Below are positions 1-9,367 of a stretch of DNA of 47,308 nucleotides, in pieces. This stretch comes from an uncultured Desulfuromonadales bacterium (GTDB lineage Bacteria > Desulfobacterota > Desulfuromonadia > Desulfuromonadales > Geopsychrobacteraceae), in assembly GCA_945787295.1 (NCBI GenBank), contig CALZHQ010000018.1:1-47308 (forward strand), read 5' to 3'. Within the stretch, counting starts at the first letter, position 1. Every line of letters starts with the position of its first letter. The translations under genes and the position numbers were made by a program. Below the pieces are notes generated by a model, which did not search any database, was not told where the DNA came from, and saw nothing but the letters and a program-made list of their open reading frames with translations.

Positions 1-471
1 TTTCCCATCGCGACCAGAACCGGTTTGCGACGGACCGGCCGTGACGACAATACAGGGGATATCGAGCCGAGCAGCGGCCATCAGCATACCCGGAGTGATT
101 TTGTCGCAGTTGGTCAACAACACCAGGCCATCAAGCCGATGCGCCTCGGCGATAGATTCAACCATATCGGCGATCAGTTCGCGGGTCGGCAGCGAATAAT
201 GCATTCCCTTGTGCCCCATGGCGATACCGTCACAGACACCGGGGATTCCGAAGATGAAAGAGTATCCGCCACCGGTGTGAACACCTTTTTCGATAAAGCG
301 CTCCAGGTCGCGCATGCCGGTATGGCCGGGAATCAGGTCTGTAAAGGAAGAGGCAATCCCGATAAAGGGCTTATCCATCTGCTCATTCGGCACCCCGGTG
401 CTTTTCAGCAGTGCCCGGTGGGGAGTGCGTTCAAAACCTTTAGTAATTGCATCGCTACGCTTTTCACTCAT
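1..471 (-). CDS. ilvD: Dihydroxy-acid dehydratase, N-terminal part (runs off window)
   Basis: Dihydroxy-acid dehydratase makes the 2-keto acid precursors of valine, isoleucine and leucine by dehydration on an Fe-S cluster. The minus-strand frame is open from the window edge to an ATG at 471 and gives 157 residues. It shows the family N-terminus ([14 protein letters not shown] near residues 14-26), the Fe-S/Mg region with Cys80-Asp81, and the TNCDK motif at residues 120-124 containing a cluster Cys and the Mg-site Asp-Lys. An AGGTGA ribosome site lies 6-7 bases before the start. The remaining roughly 400 residues are outside the window. No frame damage is seen in this part. Confidence 0.95.
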   Translation of the reverse strand, partial: MSEKRSDAITKGFERTPHRALLKSTGVPNEQMDKPFIGIASSFTDLIPGHTGMRDLERFIEKGVHTGGGYSFIFGIPGVCDGIAMGHKGMHYSLPTRELIADMVESIAEAHRLDGLVLLTNCDKITPGMLMAAARLDIPCIVVTAGPSQTGSGRDGK

Positions 472-546
472 GTCAGTTCACCTATTCAGTGGGCCGTTGC
501 CCAGATCGAAATATGACTACGTCAAACCAAGGATCTTTAAACTAAA

Positions 547-590
547 ATACAGCAAAGGGTTTAAGCAGATGCTTAAACCCTTTGCTGTAT
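547..590 (-). terminator. Intrinsic terminator after the DUF465 gene
   Basis: A perfect 20-bp inverted repeat (547-566 with 571-590) has a 4-base loop. On the minus strand it is followed by TTTAGTTTAA, a weak but usable U-tract. It lies 30 bases past the stop of the DUF465 gene and upstream of ilvD, so it separates the two transcription units. The U-tract is interrupted, so efficiency is uncertain. Confidence 0.65.
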
Positions 591-619
591 AAAACTCTTC
601 CCGCTATGTCGGTTCGGGA

Positions 620-838
620 TCAGGCGCTAACAGTATGAAGAATTTTTTCCATCGCATCCTTACCAGCGAGTTTCATCTTCTTAACTTTATTTTTCTCCAG
701 CTCTTCCTGAGGGGATAAAAATCCCTTTTTTTCGTACTCAGATAACTGTTTTTCAAAAAGGATATGTTCTTCGTAGAGCATGCGGAAACGGGGGTTGTTG
801 TCGAGAAGGGTTTGCAGCACATTCTGATCAATTTCCAT
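620..838 (-). CDS. DUF465 (YdcH-like) small helical protein
   Basis: This 72-residue protein is predicted to be all helical and highly charged. It begins MEIDQNVLQTLLDNNPRF and ends in a Lys-rich helix (KNKVKKMKLAGKDAMEKIL). The pattern of a first helix, the acidic L.EEH..FEKQL segment and a basic second helix matches the DUF465/YdcH family, whose function is not established. A GGAGGT-like ribosome site (GAGGTCCC on the minus strand) precedes the ATG. It follows tsaB by about 97 bases and is closed by its own hairpin, so it could be the last gene of that operon or a separate unit. Confidence 0.8.
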   Translation of the reverse strand: MEIDQNVLQTLLDNNPRFRMLYEEHILFEKQLSEYEKKGFLSPQEELEKNKVKKMKLAGKDAMEKILHTVSA

Positions 839-935
839 TGGGACCTCCGCGTGTCAGGGTTAAAGCTGAAAAACTTGTCTATAGCTAATCAAAATGAAAC
901 AAAAATGTCAACATCCGAACCGGCCTTAACGTCTC

Positions 936-1643
936 TCATATTTGCTTCTTTTTGCCTAACTCCGCATCAGACGGGCGAATATAGGACGGCAACAATTCTG
1001 CAGCGGTAAGCAGCTCTCGATTAGCAAAAGCACGGCAGGCCAAGAAGCCTGCCTGTGAAGCTCTTGGTTGATGTGCCGAAGCAGTCGGGATGAGTGCCTT
1101 TTCAGCGAGATATTCGCGAATCAAATCGCGATAAAGAGGGACCCCGTCTCCGACCAAGGCAACTTCTTGATCGATTTGGCTGAGGAGTTCCCGGGGAGGC
1201 AGAACCCGTCCCTCTTCGAGCGGCGCTGGCCCTTCGGGTGTCCATTGAAACAGTTGACTGTAAACCTCTTTTTTCCGGGCATCCATAAACACACAGATCG
1301 GAACCGGAGAGAGAGGCAGGTTCATCGCCAGCATCTGCAGCGAAGAAATACCGACAACAGGCTTGCCAAGCACCTGGGCCAAGCCCTTGACCGTCGCAAT
1401 TCCGATCCGTAAACCGGTAAAGGAACCAGGTCCGCTCACTGCCGCCAGCAAATCGAGATCCTGAAGCTGCCAACCTGCCTCCACCAGCAGGAGATCGATC
1501 TGCTTGAGGAGTTTCTCACTGTGCGTGCTACGGACATTCAGCAGAGTTTCTGCAACCAGAGTTTCCCCGTAGCATATGGCAACACTTCCGGTCAACGAAG
1601 AGCTATCGACGACCAGAATTTTTGGATTATCAAGTTGTGTCAT
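936..1643 (-). CDS. tsaB: tRNA threonylcarbamoyladenosine biosynthesis protein TsaB
   Basis: TsaB is the inactive ASKHA-fold partner of TsaD and is needed for N6-threonylcarbamoyladenosine at position 37 of ANN-decoding tRNAs. The product is about 235 residues. It has the N-terminal VVDSSSLTGSVAI strand pair and the family signature SGPGSFTGLRIG near residues 70-81. The ATG at 1643 overlaps the rseP stop (TAATG), which implies translational coupling. A TTG three codons upstream is possible but less likely. It is the last well-supported member of the uppS-cdsA-dxr-rseP-tsaB run. Confidence 0.93.
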   Translation of the reverse strand: MTQLDNPKILVVDSSSLTGSVAICYGETLVAETLLNVRSTHSEKLLKQIDLLLVEAGWQLQDLDLLAAVSGPGSFTGLRIGIATVKGLAQVLGKPVVGISSLQMLAMNLPLSPVPICVFMDARKKEVYSQLFQWTPEGPAPLEEGRVLPPRELLSQIDQEVALVGDGVPLYRDLIREYLAEKALIPTASAHQPRASQAGFLACRAFANRELLTAAELLPSYIRPSDAELGKKKQI

Positions 1644-2962
1644 TAACCCCAAAGCCTGACGATGTCGTTATAGAAAGCAAGCACCATTAGCATCAGCAGC
1701 ATTGCCATACCGACCTGCTGAGCCATCTCCCGGGCGCGGACCGAGACCGGGCGACGCATAATCAATTCAATGAGATTGAAGAGAATGTGACCGCCGTCGA
1801 GAATCGGGATCGGCAGCAGGTTAAGAATTCCAAGCTGGATCGAAATAAAAGCCAGCACCGAGAGGATCGCTGAAAGATCGGTCTGCGCAGCCTGCCCGGC
1901 CACCTGCACAACAGTGATCGGGCCACCGATATTCTTTGCCGAAACGCTGCCGCTGAACAGCTTCTGCACAAAAACTACCGTCAGTTCAATCAAATCCCAA
2001 GTGCGCTTTGCCCCTTCTTTGAAAGAATCGACAAAGCCAAAACGTTTCAGCTCGGTTAGCTGTTGCGGTGCAATCCCGATCAGGAAATCCCCTTCGCCGC
2101 CTCGTTGTTCTGGAGTCAGCTCGACAGCCAATGTCTGGCCATTACGCTCCAGCCACACAGGCACCGGCGTTCCACCGATCGTCTGAATAATCTCGCGCAG
2201 GTCATACCAGGATGAAATCTTGTGTTCGGCAATTTGCAGAATCAAATCGCCCGCTTGGATCCCGGCAGCCTTGGCCGGCATATTATCGACTAAGTGACCA
2301 ATCCGGGCTTCTTGATCGGGCAACAGACCGAGGGACTGCATCCCCTCGAGGCTTTTGTTGTCCTCCGGAATGACCAGCTGGAGCAATTTTCCGTTTCGTT
2401 CAACCTGAAAACTGAGTGGATCTCCAGCAGCGGAGACAAAAGCCCTGTTGGTATCGTTCCAGGTGGCAACCGGCTGTTGATTGACAGAAACAACGCAATC
2501 ACCGACATTAAAGCCGGCGACTTCTGCGTTCGATTCCGCAACCACGTAACCGATGCAGGGCTGCTGCTCGATATAGCTCGGCATCTGCACGCCGACCATG
2601 AACGATATCGGCAGAATCAGAAACGGCAACAACAGGTTCATCAAAGGTCCAGCGATAACGATCGCCAGCCGATTTGAGACCGGCTTGTCGGCAAAAGAGC
2701 GTGCCCGCTCCTCCGCTGTAAGTTCAGCCGTCTCACCCTGTTCGCCGCCACCCTCCCCGAGCATCTGGACATAACCACCAAGGGGAATAGCACAAATCAG
2801 GTATTCGGTTTCACCCCACTGCTTCGACGCCAGCTTCGGCCCGAAACCGAGGGAAAACTTCAAGACTTTTACGCCACAGAGCTTGGCAATCCAGAAATGG
2901 CCGAGCTCGTGGACAAAAACCAGTACTCCAAGCATCAGGATACCGGCAATTACGGTCGTCAT
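1643..2962 (-). CDS. rseP: RIP zinc metalloprotease RseP (site-2 protease)
   Basis: This inner-membrane intramembrane protease cleaves anti-sigma factors and remnant signal peptides. The 439-residue product has HELGH at residues 18-22 in the first membrane helix (zinc ligands His18 and His22, catalytic Glu19), two PDZ-like domains in the periplasmic centre, and the second metal motif [11 protein letters not shown] in the C-terminal third, followed by the last membrane segments. The ATG at 2962 is chosen because GGAGG lies 6 bases upstream and it overlaps the dxr stop (ATGA). Upstream alternative starts lack a ribosome site. Confidence 0.95.
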   Translation of the reverse strand: MTTVIAGILMLGVLVFVHELGHFWIAKLCGVKVLKFSLGFGPKLASKQWGETEYLICAIPLGGYVQMLGEGGGEQGETAELTAEERARSFADKPVSNRLAIVIAGPLMNLLLPFLILPISFMVGVQMPSYIEQQPCIGYVVAESNAEVAGFNVGDCVVSVNQQPVATWNDTNRAFVSAAGDPLSFQVERNGKLLQLVIPEDNKSLEGMQSLGLLPDQEARIGHLVDNMPAKAAGIQAGDLILQIAEHKISSWYDLREIIQTIGGTPVPVWLERNGQTLAVELTPEQRGGEGDFLIGIAPQQLTELKRFGFVDSFKEGAKRTWDLIELTVVFVQKLFSGSVSAKNIGGPITVVQVAGQAAQTDLSAILSVLAFISIQLGILNLLPIPILDGGHILFNLIELIMRRPVSVRAREMAQQVGMAMLLMLMVLAFYNDIVRLWG

Positions 2963-4119
2963 TGTAAACCTCCATGAATCAAGCTTCTGGCCTCCTTCCG
3001 GCCCCACAAATCAGCCTGCAGAACCTTGTCGATCGAGGACAGTTTTTCCCGACAGGCCCGTTCCATAACCGCTTCAATCACCCGGGCGATGCCGAGAAAA
3101 CTGATCCGGTTCTGCAGAAACGCCTCTACGGCGATTTCATTGGCCGCGTTCATCACTGCCGGCAGGCTATCCCCTGCAGCCAGTGCTTCATAGGCAAGAC
3201 GCAAACAGGGGAAGCGCTGAAAATCGGGTTCAGAAAAAGTCAGCGGTCCAGCATCCGTCAGACTGAGCGGTTCTAGCTCCAGCGGAAGACGTTGTGGCCA
3301 GGAGAGCGCATAGGCAATCGGTGTTTTCATATCCGGAACTCCCAACTGCGCCATAACTGCACCATCTCGATATTCAACCATCGAATGAATGATACTTTCC
3401 GGATGGATATGAACGGCAATCTGTTCGGCCGGAACCTGAAATAACCAGTGGGCCTCGATCACTTCGAGCCCCTTGTTCATCATGGTCGCCGAGTCGATCG
3501 AGATCTTACGCCCCATATCCCAATTCGGGTGAGCCAGTGCGTCTTCCGGAGACACCGTTTCGAGTTGCTTGAGACCGTGCTGACGAAAAGGTCCGCCGGA
3601 AGCCGTCAAAATCAAGCGCCGAATATCCTCGCTGCGCTGCCCCGCCAGAGACTGAAAAATTGCTGAATGCTCACTATCGACAGGAATCATCTTGACTCCC
3701 TGCCGGGCAACCTCTTCCATCACCAGTGAACCGGCAGCGACCAATGTTTCCTTGTTAGCCAGTGCGACATCCTTGCCTGCCTTAATCGCGGCCATGGTCG
3801 GCACTAGCCCCGCGGCACCAACGATGGCGGCAACGACCATTTCGCAATCGGGATAGGTCGCACACTGAATTAACCCCGCAACCCCACAGACGACCTGCAC
3901 ATCCAGGCCCTTTAAGCGGATGGCAAGGTTATCTGCACCCTGCTCAGTGGCGACAGCAACAATTTTCGGGCGGAAGGTTTCTACCTGCTTGAGCAGCAGA
4001 TCGATATTATTGCCTGCAGACAGCGCTTCGACGCTATATCGCTGCGGAAAATCCTTAACGATCTGCAGGGTGCTCACACCAATAGAGCCGGTAGAACCGA
4101 GTATGGCCAGCTTCTTCAT
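2959..4119 (-). CDS. dxr: 1-deoxy-D-xylulose 5-phosphate reductoisomerase
   Basis: Dxr converts DXP to 2-C-methyl-D-erythritol 4-phosphate with NADPH and divalent metal, the committed step of the MEP isoprenoid pathway. The 386-residue product has the NADPH loop GSTGSIG at residues 7-13, the metal/substrate region [11 protein letters not shown], and the catalytic-loop segment around [21 protein letters not shown]. The length is normal. A GTG at 4131, overlapping the cdsA stop (GTGA), would add four residues. The ATG at 4119 gives the usual [11 protein letters not shown] start and is preferred. It sits before uppS in pathway logic, as both feed undecaprenyl phosphate. Confidence 0.95.
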   Translation of the reverse strand: MKKLAILGSTGSIGVSTLQIVKDFPQRYSVEALSAGNNIDLLLKQVETFRPKIVAVATEQGADNLAIRLKGLDVQVVCGVAGLIQCATYPDCEMVVAAIVGAAGLVPTMAAIKAGKDVALANKETLVAAGSLVMEEVARQGVKMIPVDSEHSAIFQSLAGQRSEDIRRLILTASGGPFRQHGLKQLETVSPEDALAHPNWDMGRKISIDSATMMNKGLEVIEAHWLFQVPAEQIAVHIHPESIIHSMVEYRDGAVMAQLGVPDMKTPIAYALSWPQRLPLELEPLSLTDAGPLTFSEPDFQRFPCLRLAYEALAAGDSLPAVMNAANEIAVEAFLQNRISFLGIARVIEAVMERACREKLSSIDKVLQADLWGRKEARSLIHGGLQ

Positions 4120-4127
4120 GCTTTCAC

Positions 4128-4879
4128 TCACCCACCATATCCGTACCTGGCAAGATAATAAACCACAGGAAATGCAAACAACAGACTGTCCAAACGGTCG
4201 AGCAGGCCGCCATGTCCGGGAATCATGTTCCCTGAATCCTTAACGCCACAGGCACGCTTCAGTAAAGATTCGAACAGATCACCCAACTGACCGCTAACAC
4301 CAAGGACCAGCCCAATCAGCACACCGTCGATTACACCGACTTGGGGCAGGAAAGTCACCCCTGCCAAGATGACCGCCAGTATCGAGCCGATGACCCCGCC
4401 GACCCCGCCTTCGATACTCTTATTCGGGCTGACCGCCGGATAAAGCTTGTGCTTGCCAAAATTACTGCCGAAATCCATTCCCGGCCAGCAGGCTGCATCC
4501 GCAGCAACACAACATGCCCCAATAGTAATGGCAGGTAGAAGAGCCCCAGACAAAGCCATCCAAGCCGGTGATGAACGACTTTTATATCGTCCAGCCTGAG
4601 TAAAAAAAGCAGGGACAGCAGCAGGAAAGTACCACCAAGCAAAGGAATTAATATATTTATCTGCTGATAATAAAGCAAGGGAGCAACAGCGGCGCCGGAG
4701 AAGGCCGTAAGCCACTGTTCAACAGTATGCTCGGCAGCCAGCCCCATACGATTATATTCAAGTAACGCCAGAAACAGAACGGCTGCCAGAAACAGGGAGA
4801 AGATCAAGGGACTGGCGAAAGCGATCATGGATATCAGCAGCGGCAGAGCAATCGCAGCTGTCAGTATGCGCTGTTTAAT
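4128..4879 (-). pseudogene. cdsA: Phosphatidate cytidylyltransferase CdsA, frameshifted with an internal deletion
   Basis: CdsA makes CDP-diacylglycerol, the precursor of all bacterial phospholipids, and is normally essential. The N-terminal part, membrane helices up to GREWI, is read in one frame. The C-terminal part, from GSNFGKHKLYPAVSPNKS to the [11 protein letters not shown] signature, is in another. At the join near 4470-4475 roughly 15-17 residues are missing that normally carry a membrane segment and the conserved D-[ST]-x-[AS]-[YF] stretch. The best N-terminus is IKQRILTAAIALPLL with an ATT codon at 4877-4879, 7 bases from AAGGAG; the first in-frame ATG (4828) would cut into helix 1. 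It sits between uppS and dxr. Either a sequence error or a true mutation would explain it. Confidence 0.85.
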
Positions 4880-4881
4880 GG

Positions 4882-5655
4882 TTACTCTCCTTGTGCCGAG
4901 GAGGAAGATGAAGATGGCGCAAGTTGATCATCAGTCAATCCAAACCGCCGCTTACGACGCTGGTAATCTTCGAGGGCTGCATGCAGTTCCAGCGCGCCAA
5001 AATCGGGCCAGAGGACATCGGTAAAATACAGTTCGGCATAAGCGGCCTGCCACAGCAGAAAATTGCTGATCCGTTGTTCCCCGCTGGTTCTGATTAACAG
5101 ATCAGGCTCTGGAATTTCACGGGTATCAAGAAGCGTTGAAAAATACTTGTTATCCACAGATTGCAGATCGACTTCGCCGTTACTGAGTTGTGCGGAAAGG
5201 GTTTTGGCGGCGCGGAGGATTTCATCGCGACCACCATAGGAAAGAGCCAGAATCAGTGTCAGGGTTTCACCGCCTGAAGTTTCCGCTTCCGCCTCGAGTA
5301 ACGCCTGACAGACTGATTCACTTAAGCGCGAACGATCGCCGATAACCTGCAAGCGAATACCACCTTCGAGCATTTTCTGCCGCTGTGAGACAAGAAACTG
5401 CAGCAACAGCGCCATTAACGCGTCAACTTCCTGCCTGGGGCGGCCCCAGTTTTCTGAACTGAAAGCAAACAGGCTGAGATAACGGATACCGACTTTCATG
5501 CACTCATCAACAACCTGGATGACTGTCTGCACCCCTTGTTGATGCCCGGCGATCCGAGGCAGACCCTGCTTTTTCGCCCAGCGGCCATTGCCATCCATGA
5601 TGATGGACAGATGCTGCAATGGTGGGTTGCTCTTTTGTAATGACTGTTCCGACAT
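4882..5655 (-). CDS. uppS: Isoprenyl transferase (undecaprenyl diphosphate synthase)
   Basis: This cytoplasmic cis-prenyltransferase builds the C55 lipid carrier for peptidoglycan and LPS from farnesyl and isopentenyl diphosphate. The 257-residue product has MDGNGRWA at residues 20-27 with the catalytic Asp21, SLFAFSSENW in the substrate tunnel, and the C-terminal DLLIRTSGEQRISNFLLWQ signature with the diphosphate-binding Arg residues. The last about 15 residues are a Ser-rich tail (six Ser in a row) not typical of the family. The stop codon lies two bases before the proposed cdsA start. The roughly 90 bases upstream follow the ferredoxin terminator and probably hold a promoter, but no strong one is clear. 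Confidence 0.95.
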   Translation of the reverse strand: MSEQSLQKSNPPLQHLSIIMDGNGRWAKKQGLPRIAGHQQGVQTVIQVVDECMKVGIRYLSLFAFSSENWGRPRQEVDALMALLLQFLVSQRQKMLEGGIRLQVIGDRSRLSESVCQALLEAEAETSGGETLTLILALSYGGRDEILRAAKTLSAQLSNGEVDLQSVDNKYFSTLLDTREIPEPDLLIRTSGEQRISNFLLWQAAYAELYFTDVLWPDFGALELHAALEDYQRRKRRFGLTDDQLAPSSSSSSAQGE

Positions 5656-5747
5656 TTGCTATGCCCTACCCCTCACTAAAAACATAAGGCGTAAAATTAG
5701 CATGATTAATACCGTAACAGCAAGAATGGAAACTCGGCCTTACCATG

Positions 5748-5779
5748 AAAAAAGGGGGTCCCTAACCGGCACCCCCTTT
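5748..5779 (-). terminator. Intrinsic terminator after the ferredoxin gene
   Basis: A GC-rich stem (AAGGGGGT with ACCCCCTT, 9 bp) with an 11-base loop is followed on the minus strand by a run of six T. It is 20 bases past the ferredoxin stop and separates the rpsB-to-ferredoxin unit from uppS onward. Confidence 0.8.
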
Positions 5780-5798
5780 AGCAGCCTCACTATAAATC

Positions 5799-5963
5799 CT
5801 AGTCGACGATTGCATCGACCGGGCAGCTGTCGATACAGGCACGACATTCCGTACACTCATCGGTGATCGTGTAAGTTTCTCCCGCCTCGACAATGGCACC
5901 CAGCGGACAGGTATCGACACACGTTCCGCAAGCGATACATTCTTCGTTAATTTTCAGAGCCAT
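5799..5963 (-). CDS. Small 2[4Fe-4S] ferredoxin
   Basis: This 54-residue protein is translated from the ATG at 5963 with AAAGGAG 7-8 bases upstream. Two complete CxxCxxCxxxCP motifs are present: Cys9, 12, 15 and 19, then Cys37, 40, 43 and 47. These are the ligands of two [4Fe-4S] clusters in clostridial-type ferredoxins. It is a soluble low-potential electron carrier; its partner cannot be told from context. It lies between frr and uppS in a cluster otherwise devoted to translation and lipid carriers and has its own terminator. Codon use and base composition are like the neighbours. Confidence 0.93.
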   Translation of the reverse strand: MALKINEECIACGTCVDTCPLGAIVEAGETYTITDECTECRACIDSCPVDAIVD

Positions 5964-6003
5964 CAGATTCTCCTTTATACTATCAAGTCGTCAGACATGA
6001 AGA

Positions 6004-7193
<1,190 letters not shown>

Positions 7194-8102
7194 TTACTTG
7201 CTCAGGGCGGCGACTTCTGCTGCGAAATCGTCCTCTTTCTTCTCGATGCCCTCACCAAGCTGGTATCGCGCATAACTATTCAGCTTGATTTCAGCACCAA
7301 GCTCCTTGGCCAGGGCCTCGACAATCTTGCCAACCTTCTGATCAGGGTCGATAACAAATGCTTGCTCGAGCAAACAGACTTCGCCGAAGTACTTATTGAT
7401 CTGACCGGTAATGATCTTCTCAACGATGTTTTCCGGCTTGCCGCTATCAAGGGCCTTGACACGCATGATCTCTTTTTCTTTCTCAACCACTGCGGACGGG
7501 ACACTGTCGCGATTCAGATACTGTGGAGCTGCGGCAGCAACGTGCATGGCAATCTGCTTACCGAGTGCATCAACGCGCTCATCCGTCGAGTCGGTTTGCA
7601 TTTCGACCAGTACGCCGATCTTACCAGCACCATGGACATAAGAGGCAACCACACCCTGCCCGGCATCGACACGCTCGAAGCGGCGGATGTCCATGTTCTC
7701 GCCAATGGTTGCGATCTGGTGGGTCAGTTCCTCGGCAACAGTTCGACCGGTTTCCGGGTAGGGCAGTGCCTTGAGAGCTTCGACATCGGCAGCAACATTT
7801 TCCAGTACAACCTGGCCGATACCTGCAGCAAACTCTTTGAAAGCATCATTTTTGGCAACGAAGTCGGTCTCAGCATTGACTTCGACCAGAGCACCTACAG
7901 TGCCTGCAGATGCGGCAACGACCATGCCTTCAGCAGCAATCCGGCCCGACTTTTTAGCGGCAGCCGAAAGACCTTTTTTACGCAAAAAGTCAACCGCTCC
8001 CTCCATGTTAGCACCGGTCTCGGTCAAGGATTTTTTACTGTCCATCATGCCGGCGCCAGTTTTATTGCGCTGTTCTGATACCATCGCAGCTGTAATACTC
8101 AC
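7194..8102 (-). CDS. tsf: Translation elongation factor Ts
   Basis: EF-Ts exchanges GDP for GTP on EF-Tu. The 302-residue product has the UBA-like N-terminal domain (SEQRNKTGAGMMDSKKSLTE), the core contact motif NAETDFVAKNDAF, IAMHVAAAAP, and the C-terminal VGEGIEKxExDFAAEVAA-type ending. GTG at 8102 is chosen because GGAGG stands 6 bases before it. An ATG four codons upstream overlaps that ribosome site and is rejected. It is the second gene of the rpsB-tsf unit. The length is like the long (E. coli-type) form rather than short EF-Ts. Confidence 0.96.
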   Translation of the reverse strand: MSITAAMVSEQRNKTGAGMMDSKKSLTETGANMEGAVDFLRKKGLSAAAKKSGRIAAEGMVVAASAGTVGALVEVNAETDFVAKNDAFKEFAAGIGQVVLENVAADVEALKALPYPETGRTVAEELTHQIATIGENMDIRRFERVDAGQGVVASYVHGAGKIGVLVEMQTDSTDERVDALGKQIAMHVAAAAPQYLNRDSVPSAVVEKEKEIMRVKALDSGKPENIVEKIITGQINKYFGEVCLLEQAFVIDPDQKVGKIVEALAKELGAEIKLNSYARYQLGEGIEKKEDDFAAEVAALSK

Positions 8103-8158
8103 GTTATCCTCCATAGATTTTGCAGGCCATAAGCCCGTATTAATTGATCGTAAAGCAA

Positions 8159-8180
8159 CGGCCGGACCGAAGCCCGGCCG
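8159..8180 (-). terminator. UUCG-capped hairpin in the rpsB-tsf spacer (probable attenuator)
   Basis: A 9-bp GC-rich stem (8159-8167 with 8172-8180, one G-U pair) is closed by a UUCG loop on the minus strand. Only TTGCTTTAC follows, so termination would be partial. A partial terminator between rpsB and tsf is known in E. coli. Here it would lower tsf and downstream expression relative to rpsB. Confidence 0.55.
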
Positions 8181-8220
8181 CCGGCCTTTGCGTTATTAAT
8201 ATGTGTAAACTAAAAGAGCT

Positions 8221-9102
8221 TTATTCAGCGGCCTTTTCAGCTGCCGGAGCGGCCTTTTCAGCTACCGGAGCAGCCTCTTCAGCTACCGGAGCGGCCTCTT
8301 CAGCTACCGGAGCGGCCTCTTCAGCTACCGGAGCGGCAGGTGCTTTATCAACTTTAACAGGTGCGGCCGCGATGACCGGCTCATCCTTACCTTCTGCTTC
8401 AGTTTGTTTTTGATCTTTGCGGCGCTGGCCACCTTCAATACAGGCTTCGGCCATTTTGCTGGCAAACAGGCGGATCGCGCGGATCGCATCATCATTACCC
8501 GGGATGATGTAATCGATATTATCCGGGTCACAGTTGGTATCGACGACAGCAACGACTGGAATCCCGAGCTTTTTGGCTTCCAGGACTGCAATCGCTTCTT
8601 TCTTCGGATCAATGATGAACACAGCTGCGGGCAGCTTAGCCATATTCTTGATGCCACCAAGGTTCTTCTCGAGCTTTTCACGCTCTCGCTCAAGCTGCAG
8701 AGCTTCTTTCTTGGTGTATTGCTCGATAGTTCCGTCAGCAACCATCGCTTCGATCTTTTTCAGACGGTCGATACTCTGCTTGATAGTAGCAAAGTTGGTC
8801 AGCATACCACCGAGCCAGCGGTTGTTGACGTAGAACTGCTCAGCGCGCAGTGACTCTTCAACGATAGCATCCTGAGCTTGCTTCTTGGTACCGACAAACA
8901 GTACCTTTTCGCCGCTGGCGACAGTGTCCTGGATGAACTGGTAGGCGGTTTTGAAATAACGCACGGTCTTTTGCAGGTCAACAATGTAAATACCGTTGCG
9001 GGCGCCGAAAATATAAGGCTTCATCTTCGGGTTCCAGCGCTTGGTCTGATGACCGAAATGAACGCCGGCTTCGAGCAGTTGCTTCATGGTGATTTGTGCC
9101 AT
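8221..9102 (-). CDS. rpsB: 30S ribosomal protein S2 with an Ala/Pro/Glu-rich C-terminal repeat tail
   Basis: S2 is an essential 30S protein at the head-body junction. The 293-residue product starts [19 protein letters not shown] and contains [19 protein letters not shown] and the D-P-x-x-E-x-x-A-V region. After the S2 fold (about residue 235) there is an extension with an Ala-Pro-Val-Ala-Glu-Glu-Ala heptad repeated about five times and ending in AAEKAAE. ATG 9102 has AGGAG 7-8 bases upstream; upstream in-frame starts lack one. It is first in a minus-strand operon with tsf, pyrH and frr. Confidence 0.97.
   Translation of the reverse strand: MAQITMKQLLEAGVHFGHQTKRWNPKMKPYIFGARNGIYIVDLQKTVRYFKTAYQFIQDTVASGEKVLFVGTKKQAQDAIVEESLRAEQFYVNNRWLGGMLTNFATIKQSIDRLKKIEAMVADGTIEQYTKKEALQLEREREKLEKNLGGIKNMAKLPAAVFIIDPKKEAIAVLEAKKLGIPVVAVVDTNCDPDNIDYIIPGNDDAIRAIRLFASKMAEACIEGGQRRKDQKQTEAEGKDEPVIAAAPVKVDKAPAAPVAEEAAPVAEEAAPVAEEAAPVAEKAAPAAEKAAE
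8228..8332 (-). repeat. 21-bp coding minisatellite in the 3' end of rpsB
   Basis: Five tandem 21-bp units (8228-8248, 8249-8269, 8270-8290, 8291-8311, 8312-8332) differ by one to three bases. Units 4 and 5 are identical. Each encodes one Ala-Pro-Val-Ala-Glu-Glu/Lys-Ala heptad of the S2 tail. Because the unit is a multiple of three, copy changes keep frame and could vary between strains. Confidence 0.9.
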
Positions 9103-9221
9103 TTTCTTTACTCCTAATTCTGGTTTAAATCCTCCGCTCCAGTCTTTTCTGCCAGGCCTCAAGTGTGAATCGAGAACCACCCTGAACAGATCCTGAAGCG
9201 TGTGTAATGAATAACTGCACG

Positions 9222-9250
9222 TCTATAACATTCAACTGCAGACCAAGCAA
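9222..9250 (-). promoter_or_regulatory. Possible sigma70 promoter of the rpsB operon
   Basis: On the minus strand TTGCTT (9245-9250) and TATAGA (9222-9227) are separated by 17 bases. The matches to consensus are 3/6 and 4/6, so this is a weak prediction. It would give a leader of about 110 bases before rpsB, room for S2 autoregulation. Confidence 0.3.
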
Positions 9251-9367
9251 GTGAAATTTTATAAATTATTGTCGGCCAAATTGTTCTAGCAGAGCCGCTA
9301 ATTTTCCACCGGCAGGTGCTGTTTACTGTATTTACAGACGCATGCCGCTGTACTAACATGCGCTTCC

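Noticed and set aside
4128..4828. Two overlapping minus-strand frames (4355-4828 and 4128-4715) as separate genes
   Set aside because: Their true coding parts join as the N- and C-terminal halves of one CdsA; each overlap region is out-of-frame noise.
8228..8332. Short tandem repeats as a possible CRISPR array
   Set aside because: Units are contiguous without spacers, in frame, and code for a repeated peptide.
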